A stretch of DNA of 44,789 nucleotides from RHKX01 sp964497825 (GCA_964497825.1 CAZCFA010000015.1:1-44789), one strand, 5' to 3'; shown: positions 6,889-16,036, counted from the first letter of the stretch. Notes: generated by a model not told the origin, from the sequence alone. Translations and numbers: made by a program.

Positions 6889-8784
6889 GTGACACGCACG
6901 ATCTCCCATGCCGGCCTCCTCACCGGGGCGCTCGCCGCCGCCGCGGTGCTGTCGCTGGCGCTCGCCGGCGGCGGCTTCGGCGGCGTCGCGCTCGGCGTCG
7001 CCACCGGCCTCGTCTGGCTGCTGATCGTCGCCCTCGTCCTGGTCGGCCGGCTGCCGCTGCGCGAGCCGCTGCCCCCGCTGTTCGCGGCCGGTGCCTGCCT
7101 GCTGGCCCTGCTCGCCGTCGCCCTGCTCTCGCTCGGCTGGACCGACAGCGACGAGTCGGCCTTCGACGAGGCGGTGCGGCTGGCGGGCTACCTCGGCATC
7201 TTCATGCTCGCCGGCGTGCTCGCGCGCCGCGACCGCGCCGTCCCCGTCCTCGCCGGCTTCGCGGTCGGGGGCGTGCTCGTCGCCCTCGTCGCGCTCGGCT
7301 CGCGCCTGCTCGGCATCGGCGCCGGCGACGCCGCCCTCGTCGCCGAGCTGCCGACCGCCGCCGGCCGGCTCAGCTTCCCGCTCGGCTACTGGAACGCGCT
7401 CGGGGCGCTGATGGCGCTGTCGCTGCCGCCGCTCTGCTGGCTCGCGGCGCGGGCCCGCTCGCCGCGGCTCGCCGGCCTCGCGCTCGCCGGCTTTCCGCCG
7501 CTGATCGCGGCCGGCTACCTGACCTCCTCGCGCGGCGCCGTGCTCGCGACCGTGATCGGCCTCGCGGTGACGGTCGGCTGCGCCGCCGAGCGCCGCCGCG
7601 TGCTCGCCGCGGCGCTCACCGGCCTCGCCGCCTCGGCCCCGGCCGTGGTCGTCGCCAGCCTCGCGACCGGGTTGATCGACAGCCCCGGCGACGGCACCCC
7701 GGGAGGCCCCGAGCTCGCCGCCCTGGCCGCGCTGCTGGCCGGGATCGGGTTCGCGCTGCTGCTCGGCGGCCGCCTGATCGAGCCGCTCGGCCGCTCGCGC
7801 CCGCTGTCGATCGCGCCGCGGCTGCGCTCGGTCCTCGCGGCCGCGGCCGCGGCGCTCACGATCCTGATCCTCGCGGCGGGCCCATCGGCGCTGATCGACG
7901 ACATCACCGCCGGAAACGACGCCGCCACCTCGGCCGGCAACGACCGTGCGACCGGGCTCGTCTCCGCCTCCGGCTCCGGCCGCGCCCAGATCTGGGAGGC
8001 CGCGCTCGACGCGTTCACCGAGCAGCCGCTGCACGGGATCGGCGCCGGCGGATTCGCCGGCTACTGGAACCTGCACGGCACGATGAGCACGGCGGCGGGC
8101 AACGCCCACTCCGAGCCGATCGAGGTCCTCGCCGAGCTCGGGCTCGCGGGCTTCGCCTGCCTCGCCGGCTTCGCCGCGATCGCGATCGCCTGCGCGGTCG
8201 CGCGCGTTCGCGGCGCCGGCCCGGGCGAGGGAGCGGCGCCGGCCGCCGGCCTGCTCGCGGCGGCGCTGCCGGGGTTCGCGATCGACTGGACCTGGCAGGT
8301 CCCGGCGGTCGCGGTGCCGGTGCTGGTCACGCTCGGCATCGGCTGCGGGCTCGCCGAGCCGCGGCGCCTGCTGCGCTGGCTGCCGCCGATCTCGCGACGG
8401 GCGCTCGCGCTCGCCGCGCTCGCCGTCGCCGTGCCGGCGATCTGGGCCGGCGGCGTGCTCGCGGTCAGCAGCTTGCGACTGCAGCAGGGCGCCGATGCGC
8501 TCGCCGCCGGTCGCCTCAACGACGCCGCGGTCGCCGCCCGCTCGGCGGCGGCGGTGACGCCCTGGGCGAGCGAGCCGTGGCTGCGGCTGGCGGCGGCCGA
8601 GCTCACCGGCGGCAACCTCGACGCGTCGCTGGCGGCGACCGAGGAGGCGATCCGGCGCAGCCCCGACAGCGTGCCCGCCTGGTCGCTGGCGGCCGAGCTG
8701 CGGGAACGGCGTGGCGACCGCGACGCCGGCGAGGCCTACCGCCGCCGCGCCGTCGAGCTCGGCGCCCAGGGCCGGGCCGGCTGA
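6889..8784 (+). CDS. O-antigen ligase/Wzy-like membrane protein with C-terminal TPR region
   Basis: About 631 residues, with roughly a dozen hydrophobic segments and a Wzy_C/O-antigen ligase core. The core signature includes GSGRAQIWEAALDAF, then GIGAGGFAGYW and a loop with NAHSEPIEVLAELGL. The last 110 residues are soluble and contain two TPR-like helical pairs (AAGRLNDAAVAARSAAAVTP and GGNLDASLAATEEAIRRSPD). Such proteins polymerise or ligate polyprenyl-linked oligosaccharides on the outer membrane face. The start is uncertain. ATG 6853 opens the frame but overlaps the divergent gene and a TAGAAT -10 hexamer (6849-6854), so GTG 6889 is chosen. It begins the polysaccharide cluster. Confidence 0.85.
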   Translation: MTRTISHAGLLTGALAAAAVLSLALAGGGFGGVALGVATGLVWLLIVALVLVGRLPLREPLPPLFAAGACLLALLAVALLSLGWTDSDESAFDEAVRLAGYLGIFMLAGVLARRDRAVPVLAGFAVGGVLVALVALGSRLLGIGAGDAALVAELPTAAGRLSFPLGYWNALGALMALSLPPLCWLAARARSPRLAGLALAGFPPLIAAGYLTSSRGAVLATVIGLAVTVGCAAERRRVLAAALTGLAASAPAVVVASLATGLIDSPGDGTPGGPELAALAALLAGIGFALLLGGRLIEPLGRSRPLSIAPRLRSVLAAAAAALTILILAAGPSALIDDITAGNDAATSAGNDRATGLVSASGSGRAQIWEAALDAFTEQPLHGIGAGGFAGYWNLHGTMSTAAGNAHSEPIEVLAELGLAGFACLAGFAAIAIACAVARVRGAGPGEGAAPAAGLLAAALPGFAIDWTWQVPAVAVPVLVTLGIGCGLAEPRRLLRWLPPISRRALALAALAVAVPAIWAGGVLAVSSLRLQQGADALAAGRLNDAAVAARSAAAVTPWASEPWLRLAAAELTGGNLDASLAATEEAIRRSPDSVPAWSLAAELRERRGDRDAGEAYRRRAVELGAQGRAG

Positions 8785-8890
8785 CCGCGAGGCGCCGGCT
8801 TCGCCCGCCCCCGGTCTATCCTCCCTCTCGCCTGAAAGCGGCCGCGACGCGCCCCCGGCGGGGCAGGGAGAAGACAGGATTTCCGACACG

Positions 8891-10315
8891 ATGGAGCAGA
8901 AGCGGATTGTTGGCGAGGTGAGCGGCGGCGAGTCGCTCGCCGTGCCGGTCAGCGTCGATGCCGCGATCGCGCAGGGACGCTGGTGGCGCGATGCGCGCCG
9001 GCGCCGCATGCTCGCGCTCGCCGACACTGTCGCCGGCCTCTTGGCGACGGCCGCGATCGCGGTCCCGGCGACCGGCACCGCGTGGCCGCTCGCGTTCCTG
9101 CCGCTGTGGCCGCTGGTCGCGAAGCTTTTCGGCCTCTACGACCGCGACCATCGGGCGATGCGGCACCTGACCGCCGATGAGGTGCCGGCGATCCTCGCCT
9201 GGGCGGCGACGCTGACCGCGACCGTGGCGCTGCTGCTGCCGCTGACGCCGGCCGGCACGGTCACCGGGATCACGATCATCGCCCTGTTCGTCGTCGCCGC
9301 GCTGCTGGCGATCGCCCTGCGCGGCTTCGCCCGCTGGGCCTGGTGGCGCGCGACCCCACCCGAGCTCGTCGGCGTGATCGGTGACCCGGTCGTGCTCGAG
9401 TCGCTGCGGCGCAAGGTCGGCATGTTCCGCGACATGCACCTCGAGCTCGCGACCGAGATGCTGATCTCCGACCTCGACGACGGCCGCTCGCGCGAGGAGG
9501 AGCTGAACTCGCTGGCGCTCGGGGTCGACCGGATCGTCGTCGCGGCGAGCGGCGCCGAGATCGACCTGATCGGCGACCTGAAGGCGATCTGCAGGCGCCG
9601 CCAGGTCAAGCTCAGCGTCGTCTCGCCGTTGCGGGCGCGGGCGCTTCCGACCGATCGGACCGCGCAGCTCGCCGACCTGCCGATCCTCGAGTACAACACC
9701 TGGGACCAGTCCCGCTCCTCGCTCGTGATCAAGCGGATCAGCGATCTCGTGATCGCCGCCGTCGGCCTCGTCGTCTTCGCCCCGTTCCTGGCCGTGATCG
9801 CGATCGCGATCAAGCGCGACAGCCCCGGGCCGGTCTTCTTCTCCCAGATCCGAGCCGGGCGCGACCGGCGCCCGTTCCGCATGTACAAGCTGCGGACGAT
9901 GGCCGCCGACGCCGAGGCCCAGCTCCCGGAGCTGGTCGACCTGCAGCTCCTCGCCGACCCGATGTTCAAGCTCCGCGACGATCCCCGGGTCACCCGCGTC
10001 GGCGCGACCCTGCGCCGCTACAGCCTCGACGAGGTCCCGCAGCTGTTCAACGTCCTGTTCGGCGAGATGAGCATCGTCGGTCCGCGGCCCGAGCAGGTCG
10101 AGCTCGCCGCGCGCTACTCGGGCGACGCCCTCGCCCGGCTCGCGGTCAAGCCCGGCGTGACCGGACCGATGCAGGTCTTCGGCCGCGGCGAGCTGACCTT
10201 CGAGGAGCGGATCGCGGTCGAGCTCGACTACGTCGAGAACGCCTCGCTGGCCCGCGACCTGCGGATCATGATCCACACCGTCCCCGCCGTCCTGCGGGGG
10301 ACCGGCGCCTCCTAG
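8891..10315 (+). CDS. Polyprenyl-phosphate sugar phosphotransferase (WbaP/EpsL type)
   Basis: A 474-residue enzyme that initiates polysaccharide synthesis by moving a sugar-1-phosphate from a nucleotide sugar to undecaprenyl phosphate. Four N-terminal membrane helices (about residues 40-145) are followed by a cytosolic nucleotide-binding-like region, a fifth hydrophobic segment (LVIAAVGLVVFAPFLAVIAI), and the catalytic Bac_transf domain. Motifs in that domain include KRDSPGPVFFSQ, MYKLRTM, RRYSLDEVPQLFNVL and MSIVGPRPEQ, ending near PGVTGPMQV. ATG 8891 is chosen because the frame upstream of it runs inside the preceding gene. It lies between the polymerase and GT2 genes, as in many capsule or exopolysaccharide loci. 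Confidence 0.92.
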   Translation: MEQKRIVGEVSGGESLAVPVSVDAAIAQGRWWRDARRRRMLALADTVAGLLATAAIAVPATGTAWPLAFLPLWPLVAKLFGLYDRDHRAMRHLTADEVPAILAWAATLTATVALLLPLTPAGTVTGITIIALFVVAALLAIALRGFARWAWWRATPPELVGVIGDPVVLESLRRKVGMFRDMHLELATEMLISDLDDGRSREEELNSLALGVDRIVVAASGAEIDLIGDLKAICRRRQVKLSVVSPLRARALPTDRTAQLADLPILEYNTWDQSRSSLVIKRISDLVIAAVGLVVFAPFLAVIAIAIKRDSPGPVFFSQIRAGRDRRPFRMYKLRTMAADAEAQLPELVDLQLLADPMFKLRDDPRVTRVGATLRRYSLDEVPQLFNVLFGEMSIVGPRPEQVELAARYSGDALARLAVKPGVTGPMQVFGRGELTFEERIAVELDYVENASLARDLRIMIHTVPAVLRGTGAS

Positions 10316-10331
10316 GCCGGGACCCGGCGAC

Positions 10332-11312
10332 GTGGGACAGCGGCCGCCGGCGGCAACCGTGATCGTGGCCACGCGCGGGCCCGTGTCGCGGCTCCGGCGG
10401 CTGCTCGACTCGCTCGCGGCGCAGACCGCCGGCCACGAGACGATCGTCGTCGACAACGGCTCGCCGGGTGGCGCCGTCGGCGAGCTCTGTGCCGGCTACG
10501 GCTGCGCCCGCTCGATCCGGCTCGAGCGCAACGCCGGGTTCTCGGTCCCGGTCAACCTCGCGGCGCGCGAGGCGTCGACGGACGCGCTGGTGCTGATCAA
10601 CGACGACTGCGTCTGCGACCGCGATTACGTCGAGCGCGTCGTCGCCGCGCTCGACCCCGGCGCCGGGGTCGTGATGGCCGCGAGCGTGATGCGCGACGTC
10701 GCCGACCCGGAGCTGATCGACAGCGCCGGGATGGAGCTCGATCAGACCCTGCTCGTCTACGACTACCTGAACGGCTACCCGCTGACCGTCCTCGCCGAGC
10801 CGCCGCCGGACCCGATCGGCCCCTCGGCCGCGGCCGCCGCCTTCGACCGCCGCGCGTTCCTCGAGGTCGGCGGCTTCGACGAGCGGATCTTCGCCTACTG
10901 GGAGGACGTCGACCTGGTGCTGCGGCTGCGGCGCGCCGGCGGGCGCTGCCGGCTGGCGGCCGACGCCGGCGGCACCCACGAGCACTCGGCGACGCTCGGC
11001 TCCGGCTCGGCGGCGAAGAACTACCTGACCGGCTGGGGGAGGGGCTACACGCTGCGCAAGTGGGGCGTGATGGGCGCGCCGCGCCGGATCGCCTCGGTGC
11101 TTGCCCGCGAGACAGTGATCTGCGCCGGGCAGGCGGTGATCGATCGCAACGTCGCCGGCGTCCGCGGGCGCGCCCGGGGCTGGCGGGCGGGCGCGGGGAC
11201 GGCGCCGCTGCCCTACCCGGCCGACCTGGCGGCGGCCGGCGGCGGCTCGCCGCTGCTCCGCAACCTCGGCCGCCGGCTCGCGCGCCGGCGGCGGCTGGCG
11301 GCGCGCCGGTAG
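10332..11312 (+). CDS. Family 2 glycosyltransferase
   Basis: A 326-residue GT-A enzyme predicted to add a sugar to a lipid-linked intermediate on the cytosolic side. The N-terminus has the nucleotide-binding strand VIVATRG; the metal site is in LINDDC; GGFDERIFAYWEDVDLVLRL carries the acidic catalytic motif. It resembles the rhamnosyltransferase-like branch of the family. Translation starts at GTG 10332, 16 nt after the sugar phosphotransferase stop, so it is probably in the same operon. The C-terminal 60 residues are arginine-rich and may contact the membrane. Donor and acceptor cannot be told from sequence. Confidence 0.88.
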   Translation: MGQRPPAATVIVATRGPVSRLRRLLDSLAAQTAGHETIVVDNGSPGGAVGELCAGYGCARSIRLERNAGFSVPVNLAAREASTDALVLINDDCVCDRDYVERVVAALDPGAGVVMAASVMRDVADPELIDSAGMELDQTLLVYDYLNGYPLTVLAEPPPDPIGPSAAAAAFDRRAFLEVGGFDERIFAYWEDVDLVLRLRRAGGRCRLAADAGGTHEHSATLGSGSAAKNYLTGWGRGYTLRKWGVMGAPRRIASVLARETVICAGQAVIDRNVAGVRGRARGWRAGAGTAPLPYPADLAAAGGGSPLLRNLGRRLARRRRLAARR

Positions 11313-11321
11313 GCCGCGGGC

Positions 11322-12182
11322 TCAGTCGCGCCGCAGCGCCTCGCGGGCGAGCGAGACCGCCAGCTTGAGCGCGATGCCGGCGTAGACGGCGAGGTTGGTC
11401 AGGGCGTTGTTGCCGGGCGCCTGGTGGCGGCGGTAGAAGCGGCCCATGCCGCGGTGGAAGGCGATGTTGAGCTTCGGCCCGCGGCGACCCTCGGTGCTGC
11501 CGGCCTTGGTGTGGATCGCCCGCGACCGCGGCTCGTAGAAGGTGATCCAGCCGGCGTCGGCGAGCCGCCGGCAGAGGTCGAGGTCCTCCATGTACATCCA
11601 GTAGCCCTCGTCGAAGCCGCCGACCTGCTCGAACGCGGACCGGCGCAGCATCATGAAGGCGCCGTTGACGGCGTCGACGGGCCCGCGCTCGACCTCCGGC
11701 GCCCGGTAGGCGGCGAGCGGGCCGCGCTCGCTGCGGCGGCCGATCCCGCTGAAGTGGCCGAGCGCGCTCAGCGGCGTCGGGAACGAGCGCCGCGCCGCGT
11801 GGTCGAAGCTGCCGTCCTCGCGGATCAGCGCCGGCCCGACGCAGCCGATCCGCGCGTCCTCGGCGAGCCGCTCGATCAGCGGCTCCAGGGTCCCGGCCTC
11901 GACCGCGGTGTCGGGGTTGAGGACGAGGACGGCGGCGCCGCTGCCGGTCGCGATGCCGAGGTTCTGCGCCCGCGCGAAGCCGAGGTTGCGGCTCTGGGCC
12001 AGCAGCCGCACCTCGGGGAACTCGGCGGCGACCATCTCCGCGGTGCCGTCGCCGGAGGCGTTGTCGACGACCGTCACCGCCGCCCACGGCGCGGCCGCGT
12101 GCTCGCGCAGCGACGCCAGGCAGCGCCGCAGCAGCGCCGCGCCGCGGTAGGAGACGATGACGATGTCGAGCGCGGCGCTCAC
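11322..12182 (-). CDS. Family 2 glycosyltransferase, convergent with the previous one
   Basis: A 286-residue GT-A enzyme. Key segments are IVIVSYRG at the N-terminus, VVDNASGDGT, VLVLNPDTAVE (metal-binding DxD-like), and YWMYMEDLDLCRRL (catalytic acidic motif). It ends in a short hydrophobic segment (LAVYAGIALKLAVSLA) that could dock to the membrane. GTG 12182 is preferred over TTG 12191 because TAAGTT lies 7 nt upstream as a leaderless-type -10. It converges on the other GT2 gene, 9 bp apart. It is probably a second sugar-adding step of the same polymer. Confidence 0.88.
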   Translation of the reverse strand: MSAALDIVIVSYRGAALLRRCLASLREHAAAPWAAVTVVDNASGDGTAEMVAAEFPEVRLLAQSRNLGFARAQNLGIATGSGAAVLVLNPDTAVEAGTLEPLIERLAEDARIGCVGPALIREDGSFDHAARRSFPTPLSALGHFSGIGRRSERGPLAAYRAPEVERGPVDAVNGAFMMLRRSAFEQVGGFDEGYWMYMEDLDLCRRLADAGWITFYEPRSRAIHTKAGSTEGRRGPKLNIAFHRGMGRFYRRHQAPGNNALTNLAVYAGIALKLAVSLAREALRRD

Positions 12183-12216
12183 GCCCGGCAACTTAGATGG
12201 CGCCGGGCCGCGCGGC

Positions 12217-13314
12217 TCAGCGGCCGGCGATCGCGGCGAACGTGTCGAGCAGTCGCTTCGGCTGGCCGTCGGTCTCGAGCAGCCCCGAGGTCCGGCACCA
12301 GCGGCAGAGGTCGGACGGCGTGTCGCGCCACTGGAACCAGAGCAATCGCTCGAGCCCGAGCCTGCGGCGCTGGGCGATCGCCATCTCCATCAGGTCGCGC
12401 AGGGCGCGGTTCTGGGCGCCCGGGCGCTTGATCAGCGGCTGGTGCTTCTTGCCCTTCGACCCCCAGCCGATCTCGGTCGCCCAGATCGGCGTCGTCCGGG
12501 CCCGGCGTCGCTTCAGGGTCCGCCGCGCGGCCTTGAGCTGGCGCCGGATCCCGTTGACCGATTCCGCGAACGGGTGGTAGGCGACGATGTCGACGGCGCG
12601 CTTGACGCCGCGGGCGCCGAACAGCCGCTTCAGGTACTTCGTGCCCGCGATCGCGTGCCGGTTGCTGGGCCGGGCGACGATCCCGGCGGTCATGATCTCG
12701 GCGCCGGGATCGACCGAGTGGATCGCCTTCGCCGAGCGGACCAGCACCTTGGCGTACTGGGTCGGCTTCGGTCGCGGCCCCCACCAGGTGATCGAGTTCG
12801 GCTCGTTCCAGATCTGCCAGATCCGGATCGGGCGGTAGGGCGTGTAGGGGTTCTCGGCCCAGAACGATCCGCCCGGGCCATAGCGCTGGACCAGCGCGAC
12901 CAGCAGGCCGCGCCATTCCCGTTTCGCCTCGCCCTTGTAGACGGTCTGCTTGAGCTTCTTCGAGATCCACGGCGGCGCCCCGTAGATCATCGGCACCAGC
13001 TCGATCCCGGCGATCGCGGTCTGCTGCACGTAGAGGTCGGAGTAGCTCCAGTTGTAGGGCTGCTGGCGCCCGTGCTTGAGCAGCTGGAAGGGGAAGACGT
13101 TGCGGGTGACGCCGGCGCCGGCGGCCGCCATCCGCGCGAAGTCGCCGGGCTCGTAGCCGCTCGCGTTGACGCCGAAGAACCCCGGCGGGGCCTGCGGCTG
13201 GGCCGATGAGCCTGCGGGCGAGCCGAGCGCGACGAGCGCCAGCGCCGCCAGCGCCGCCGCCAACGTCCGAGCCCGCCTCGACGCCCCCCATCCCCATGTG
13301 GATGATCGGGACAC
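12217..13314 (-). CDS. Secreted glycosidase-like protein, paralogue of 5423-6526
   Basis: A 365-residue protein with a basic N-terminus containing an RR pair (ASRRARTLAA) and a hydrophobic core ending around GSSAQ, so it is probably exported and released; no lipobox cysteine is present. The catalytic domain matches the paralogue at 5423-6526: IWQIWNEPNS with likely acid/base E171, TPIWATEIGWGS with likely nucleophile E281, and a C-terminal CxWC pair (LCRWC). GTG 13314 is chosen because TACCAT (complement of 13324-13329) sits 9 nt upstream as a -10; the frame opens further upstream at TTG codons. Together the two paralogues bracket the polysaccharide genes. Substrate unknown. Confidence 0.82.
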   Translation of the reverse strand: MSRSSTWGWGASRRARTLAAALAALALVALGSPAGSSAQPQAPPGFFGVNASGYEPGDFARMAAAGAGVTRNVFPFQLLKHGRQQPYNWSYSDLYVQQTAIAGIELVPMIYGAPPWISKKLKQTVYKGEAKREWRGLLVALVQRYGPGGSFWAENPYTPYRPIRIWQIWNEPNSITWWGPRPKPTQYAKVLVRSAKAIHSVDPGAEIMTAGIVARPSNRHAIAGTKYLKRLFGARGVKRAVDIVAYHPFAESVNGIRRQLKAARRTLKRRRARTTPIWATEIGWGSKGKKHQPLIKRPGAQNRALRDLMEMAIAQRRRLGLERLLWFQWRDTPSDLCRWCRTSGLLETDGQPKRLLDTFAAIAGR

Positions 13315-13343
13315 GAGCGCGCGATGGTAGCGGCCCCGCGCCG

Positions 13344-13364
13344 CAACCGGCAACCGGCAACCGG
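13344..13364. repeat. Three perfect tandem copies of the 7-mer CAACCGG
   Basis: CAACCGG occurs at 13344-13350, 13351-13357 and 13358-13364, in the short gap between the ABC ATPase stop and the glycosidase promoter. It could vary in copy number by slippage. It lies upstream of the -10 (13324-13329) of the leftward glycosidase gene. Confidence 0.85.
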
Positions 13365-13371
13365 CGCCCGG

Positions 13372-14139
13372 CTAGGAGTCGAGCACGAGGCCGAGGAACC
13401 TCTGGGTCCGCTCCTGCCGCGGGTCGTCGAGCACGCTGCCGGGCGCCCCCTGCTCGACGATCTTGCCGCCGTCCATGAAGATCACCTGGTCGGCGACGTC
13501 GCGGGCGAAGTGCATCTCGTGGGTCACGACGATCATCGTCATCCCCTCCGAGGCGAGCTCGCGCATCACGTCGAGCACCTCCTTGACGAGCTCGGGGTCG
13601 AGCGCGCTGGTGACCTCGTCGAACAGCATCACGTGCGGCTCCATCGCCAGCGCCCGCGCGATCGCGACCCGCTGCTGCTGGCCGCCCGACAGCCGCTCGG
13701 GGTACTCGCCGAGCTTGTCGGCGAGCCCGACCCGGCCGAGCAGCTCGCTGCCGCGCTGCCGGCAGTCGTCCTTGGAGCGATCGAGCACCGTCGCCGGCCC
13801 CAGGGTGACGTTCTCGAGCGCGTTCTTGTGCGGGAACAGGTTGAACTGCTGGAACACCATCCCGACCCGGCGGCGAACGAAGTCGAGCCCATCCTTGCCG
13901 CGGTTGGTGATCTCCTCGCCCTCAAGCAGGATCCGTCCCTCCTCGGGCGGCGCCAGCAGGTTGATGCAGCGCAGCAGCGTGCTCTTGCCGGAGCCGCTGG
14001 GCCCGATCACGCAGACGACCTGACCGCGCTCGATCGTCAAATCGACGCCGTCGATCACCTGCAGATCGCCGAACCGCTTCTTCACCCCCTGAAGCTCCAG
14101 CATCGCGCCGTTCGACGCCGCGGCCGGCGCGGCGCTCAT
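13372..14139 (-). CDS. Polar amino acid ABC transporter ATP-binding protein
   Basis: A 255-residue ATPase of the GlnQ/HisP type that powers uptake through the permease encoded just upstream. Walker A is GPSGSGKST, the Q-loop is in VGMVFQQFNLFPH, the ABC signature is LSGGQQQRVAIARAL, Walker B is VMLFDEVTSALDPE, and the switch histidine is in VVTHEMHFA. ATG 14139 overlaps the permease stop by 4 nt (ATGA), indicating translational coupling. Substrate specificity lies in the binding protein, not here. Closeness to cysM makes a sulfur amino acid such as cystine a possible substrate, but that is inference. Confidence 0.93.
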   Translation of the reverse strand: MSAAPAAASNGAMLELQGVKKRFGDLQVIDGVDLTIERGQVVCVIGPSGSGKSTLLRCINLLAPPEEGRILLEGEEITNRGKDGLDFVRRRVGMVFQQFNLFPHKNALENVTLGPATVLDRSKDDCRQRGSELLGRVGLADKLGEYPERLSGGQQQRVAIARALAMEPHVMLFDEVTSALDPELVKEVLDVMRELASEGMTMIVVTHEMHFARDVADQVIFMDGGKIVEQGAPGSVLDDPRQERTQRFLGLVLDS

Positions 14140-14903
14140 GCCAGCCCTCGCTGGAACTTCGCCTGCTGCCTGGCGATCAGCACGTCGACGCCGCGCGCCA
14201 TCGGGATCGTCACCAGCAGGAACAGCAGCGCGCCCAGGGTCAGCGCCGAGGAGTTGAACGTCGCCGACTGGATGTCGCGGCCGGCGAGCACGACCTCCTG
14301 CAGGCCGATCACGCTGACCAGCGTCGTGTCCTTGGTCAGCGCGATGAAGTCGTTGAGCAGCGGCGGGATCACCTTGCGCACGGCCTGCGGGACGATCACC
14401 TTGCGCATCGCCTGCCCGTGGCTCATCCCGAGCGAGCGCGCCGCCTCCATCTGCCCGTTCGGCACCGCCTCGATGCCGGCCCGGTAGACCTCGGCCATGT
14501 AGGCGCCGTAGGTCAGGGTCAGGGCGATCACGCCGTACCAGAACGGCGACGGCTGGCCGAACCACGTCGGCACGCCGAGCCACTGCGGGATCGGCCCCTT
14601 CTCGCCGGTCACCAGGTCGGTGACCGAGAGCGCCGCGAGGCTGCCGGAGACGATCAGGATCACCAGCAGCGCCGGGATCCCCCGGAACGCGTCGATGTAG
14701 GCGATCGTCGGCCAGCGCACGAGCCGCCCCCAGTTGCCCGGGGTCTGCCGCAGCACCGCCAGGATCAGCCCCCAGATCAGCGACAGGATCCCGGCGATGA
14801 TCGAGAGCTTGACCGTGTACCAGAAGCCGTTGAGGATCTTGTCGAAGTTCTCGGAGTCGAACATGACCGAGAAGTCGAAGTACTGCTTGATGATCTCGTC
14901 CAT
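14136..14903 (-). CDS. Polar amino acid ABC transporter permease (His/Glu/Gln/Arg family)
   Basis: A 255-residue inner-membrane permease with about five hydrophobic helices. The N-terminal region before the first helix (about residues 1-28) is amphipathic. The cytoplasmic EAA loop, which contacts the ATPase, is visible as AARSLGMSHGQAMRKVIVPQ. A strong ribosome binding site (GAGGAGGAG) precedes ATG 14903. The stop overlaps the ATPase start. An 11-bp hairpin separates this gene from the binding-protein gene upstream, which probably lowers permease relative to binding-protein expression. Only one permease is present, so it presumably works as a homodimer. Confidence 0.93.
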   Translation of the reverse strand: MDEIIKQYFDFSVMFDSENFDKILNGFWYTVKLSIIAGILSLIWGLILAVLRQTPGNWGRLVRWPTIAYIDAFRGIPALLVILIVSGSLAALSVTDLVTGEKGPIPQWLGVPTWFGQPSPFWYGVIALTLTYGAYMAEVYRAGIEAVPNGQMEAARSLGMSHGQAMRKVIVPQAVRKVIPPLLNDFIALTKDTTLVSVIGLQEVVLAGRDIQSATFNSSALTLGALLFLLVTIPMARGVDVLIARQQAKFQRGLA

Positions 14904-14984
14904 GTGGCTCCTCCTCGCCCGGCCGCTCGGGGGCGTCCGGGGCCCTCACCCTATCCCGCGCGGCGACGCAGCGTCAGCGAACGA

Positions 14985-15012
14985 GAGAGGGCGCCGTCTC
15001 CGGCGCCCTCTC
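14985..15012 (-). terminator. Intra-operon hairpin between binding-protein and permease genes
   Basis: A perfect 11-bp stem (GAGAGGGCGCC at 14985-14995, complement at 15002-15012) with a 6-nt loop lies 31 nt after the binding-protein stop. There is no T-run, so it is more likely a partial terminator or 3' stabilising structure than a full stop. That would fit the usual excess of binding protein over permease. Confidence 0.6.
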
Positions 15013-15042
15013 CGATCGGTCTGACGGCCTGCCTCGCGGCGA

Positions 15043-15915
15043 TCAGCTGCTGCCGCTCAGCGCCTTCGCGGGACCCGGCTGCAGGAGGTCCTCAGGCGGA
15101 TCGACCTTGAACCACTTCTGGTAGAGGTCGGTCAGCGTGCCCTCGTCCTTGACCTGCTGCAGGGCCTCGTTGATCGGGGTGATGATCGGCGAGCCCTTCG
15201 CCGCGTAGATCCCGTACTGCTCGTCGGTCGGGAACCGCTGCACGACCTCGAGGCCGCCGAGCTTCTTGGCGGCGTCCTGGACCGACGGCAGGTCGTTCAT
15301 GACCGCGTCGACCTGGCCGGTCTTGAGCGCGTTGTAGGCGTCGTTGATCTGCGGGAAGGGACGGACCTCGGACGCGTCGGTGTTGTCCTCGGCGTAGCTC
15401 TGGCCGGTCGTGCCCTGCTGGACGCCGACGATCTTGCCGGAGAGGTCGTCGACCGTCTGGATGTCGGAGCCCTCGGCGACCAGCAGACCCTGCTCGGCGT
15501 CGAAGTAGGGATCCGAGAAGTCGACCTTCTTGGCCCGCTGCGGGGTGATCGTGGTCGCGGCGATCGCGACGTCGATCTGGCCGCCGCCGCCCGACAGCAG
15601 CAGGTCGAACGGCTTGTCCTGGATGCTCGTCTGCAGTCCGAGCTTGTCGGCGATCGCGTTGATCAGGTCGATATCGAAGCCCTCGTAGTTGGGCGGGTCG
15701 CCTTGCTCGAACGGCGGGAACGGGATGTCGGAGCCGACCGTGAGGGTGCCGTCCTTGAGCAGCGTCACCCCCGACATGTCGATCGTGCCGCTCTCGCCCG
15801 TCGTCGCGCTGGTACCGCCGGTGCTGTCGTCGTCGCTGCCGCAGCCGGCGGCGACCATCGCCGCCGCGAGCCCGACGACCAGAAGCAGCACCGTCCAAAG
15901 CCGGGTCTTCGTCAT
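15043..15915 (-). CDS. Amino acid ABC transporter substrate-binding lipoprotein
   Basis: A 290-residue SBP_bac_3 family protein. The lipoprotein signal has its lipobox VAAGC at C25, followed by a Ser/Asp/Thr-rich linker. The mature domain begins near GTLTVGSDIPFPPFE. It has GFDIDLINAIADKLG, a segment typical of polar amino acid binders, and later GVQQGTTGQSYAED and VDAVMNDLP. A good ribosome binding site (GAAGGAG) precedes ATG 15915. It leads the operon with the permease and ATPase genes and is divergent from cysM, with 137 bp between them. Cystine, glutamate or another polar amino acid are all possible ligands. Confidence 0.9.
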   Translation of the reverse strand: MTKTRLWTVLLLVVGLAAAMVAAGCGSDDDSTGGTSATTGESGTIDMSGVTLLKDGTLTVGSDIPFPPFEQGDPPNYEGFDIDLINAIADKLGLQTSIQDKPFDLLLSGGGGQIDVAIAATTITPQRAKKVDFSDPYFDAEQGLLVAEGSDIQTVDDLSGKIVGVQQGTTGQSYAEDNTDASEVRPFPQINDAYNALKTGQVDAVMNDLPSVQDAAKKLGGLEVVQRFPTDEQYGIYAAKGSPIITPINEALQQVKDEGTLTDLYQKWFKVDPPEDLLQPGPAKALSGSS

Positions 15916-16036
15916 CTAGAGTCTCCTTCAGGGAATCGTGCCGGCCCGCCCCATGCTGGCCCGCGATCGAAAAGCCTATCCGCTCGTGCCGCCCCATGCG
16001 GGTCGCGCGCACCGCCGCCGACCCGCGACGACTCAC

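Noticed and set aside
14985..15012. Full Rho-independent terminator ending the ABC operon
   Set aside because: There is no T-run and the permease has a good binding site downstream, so partial termination or mRNA stabilisation is more likely.
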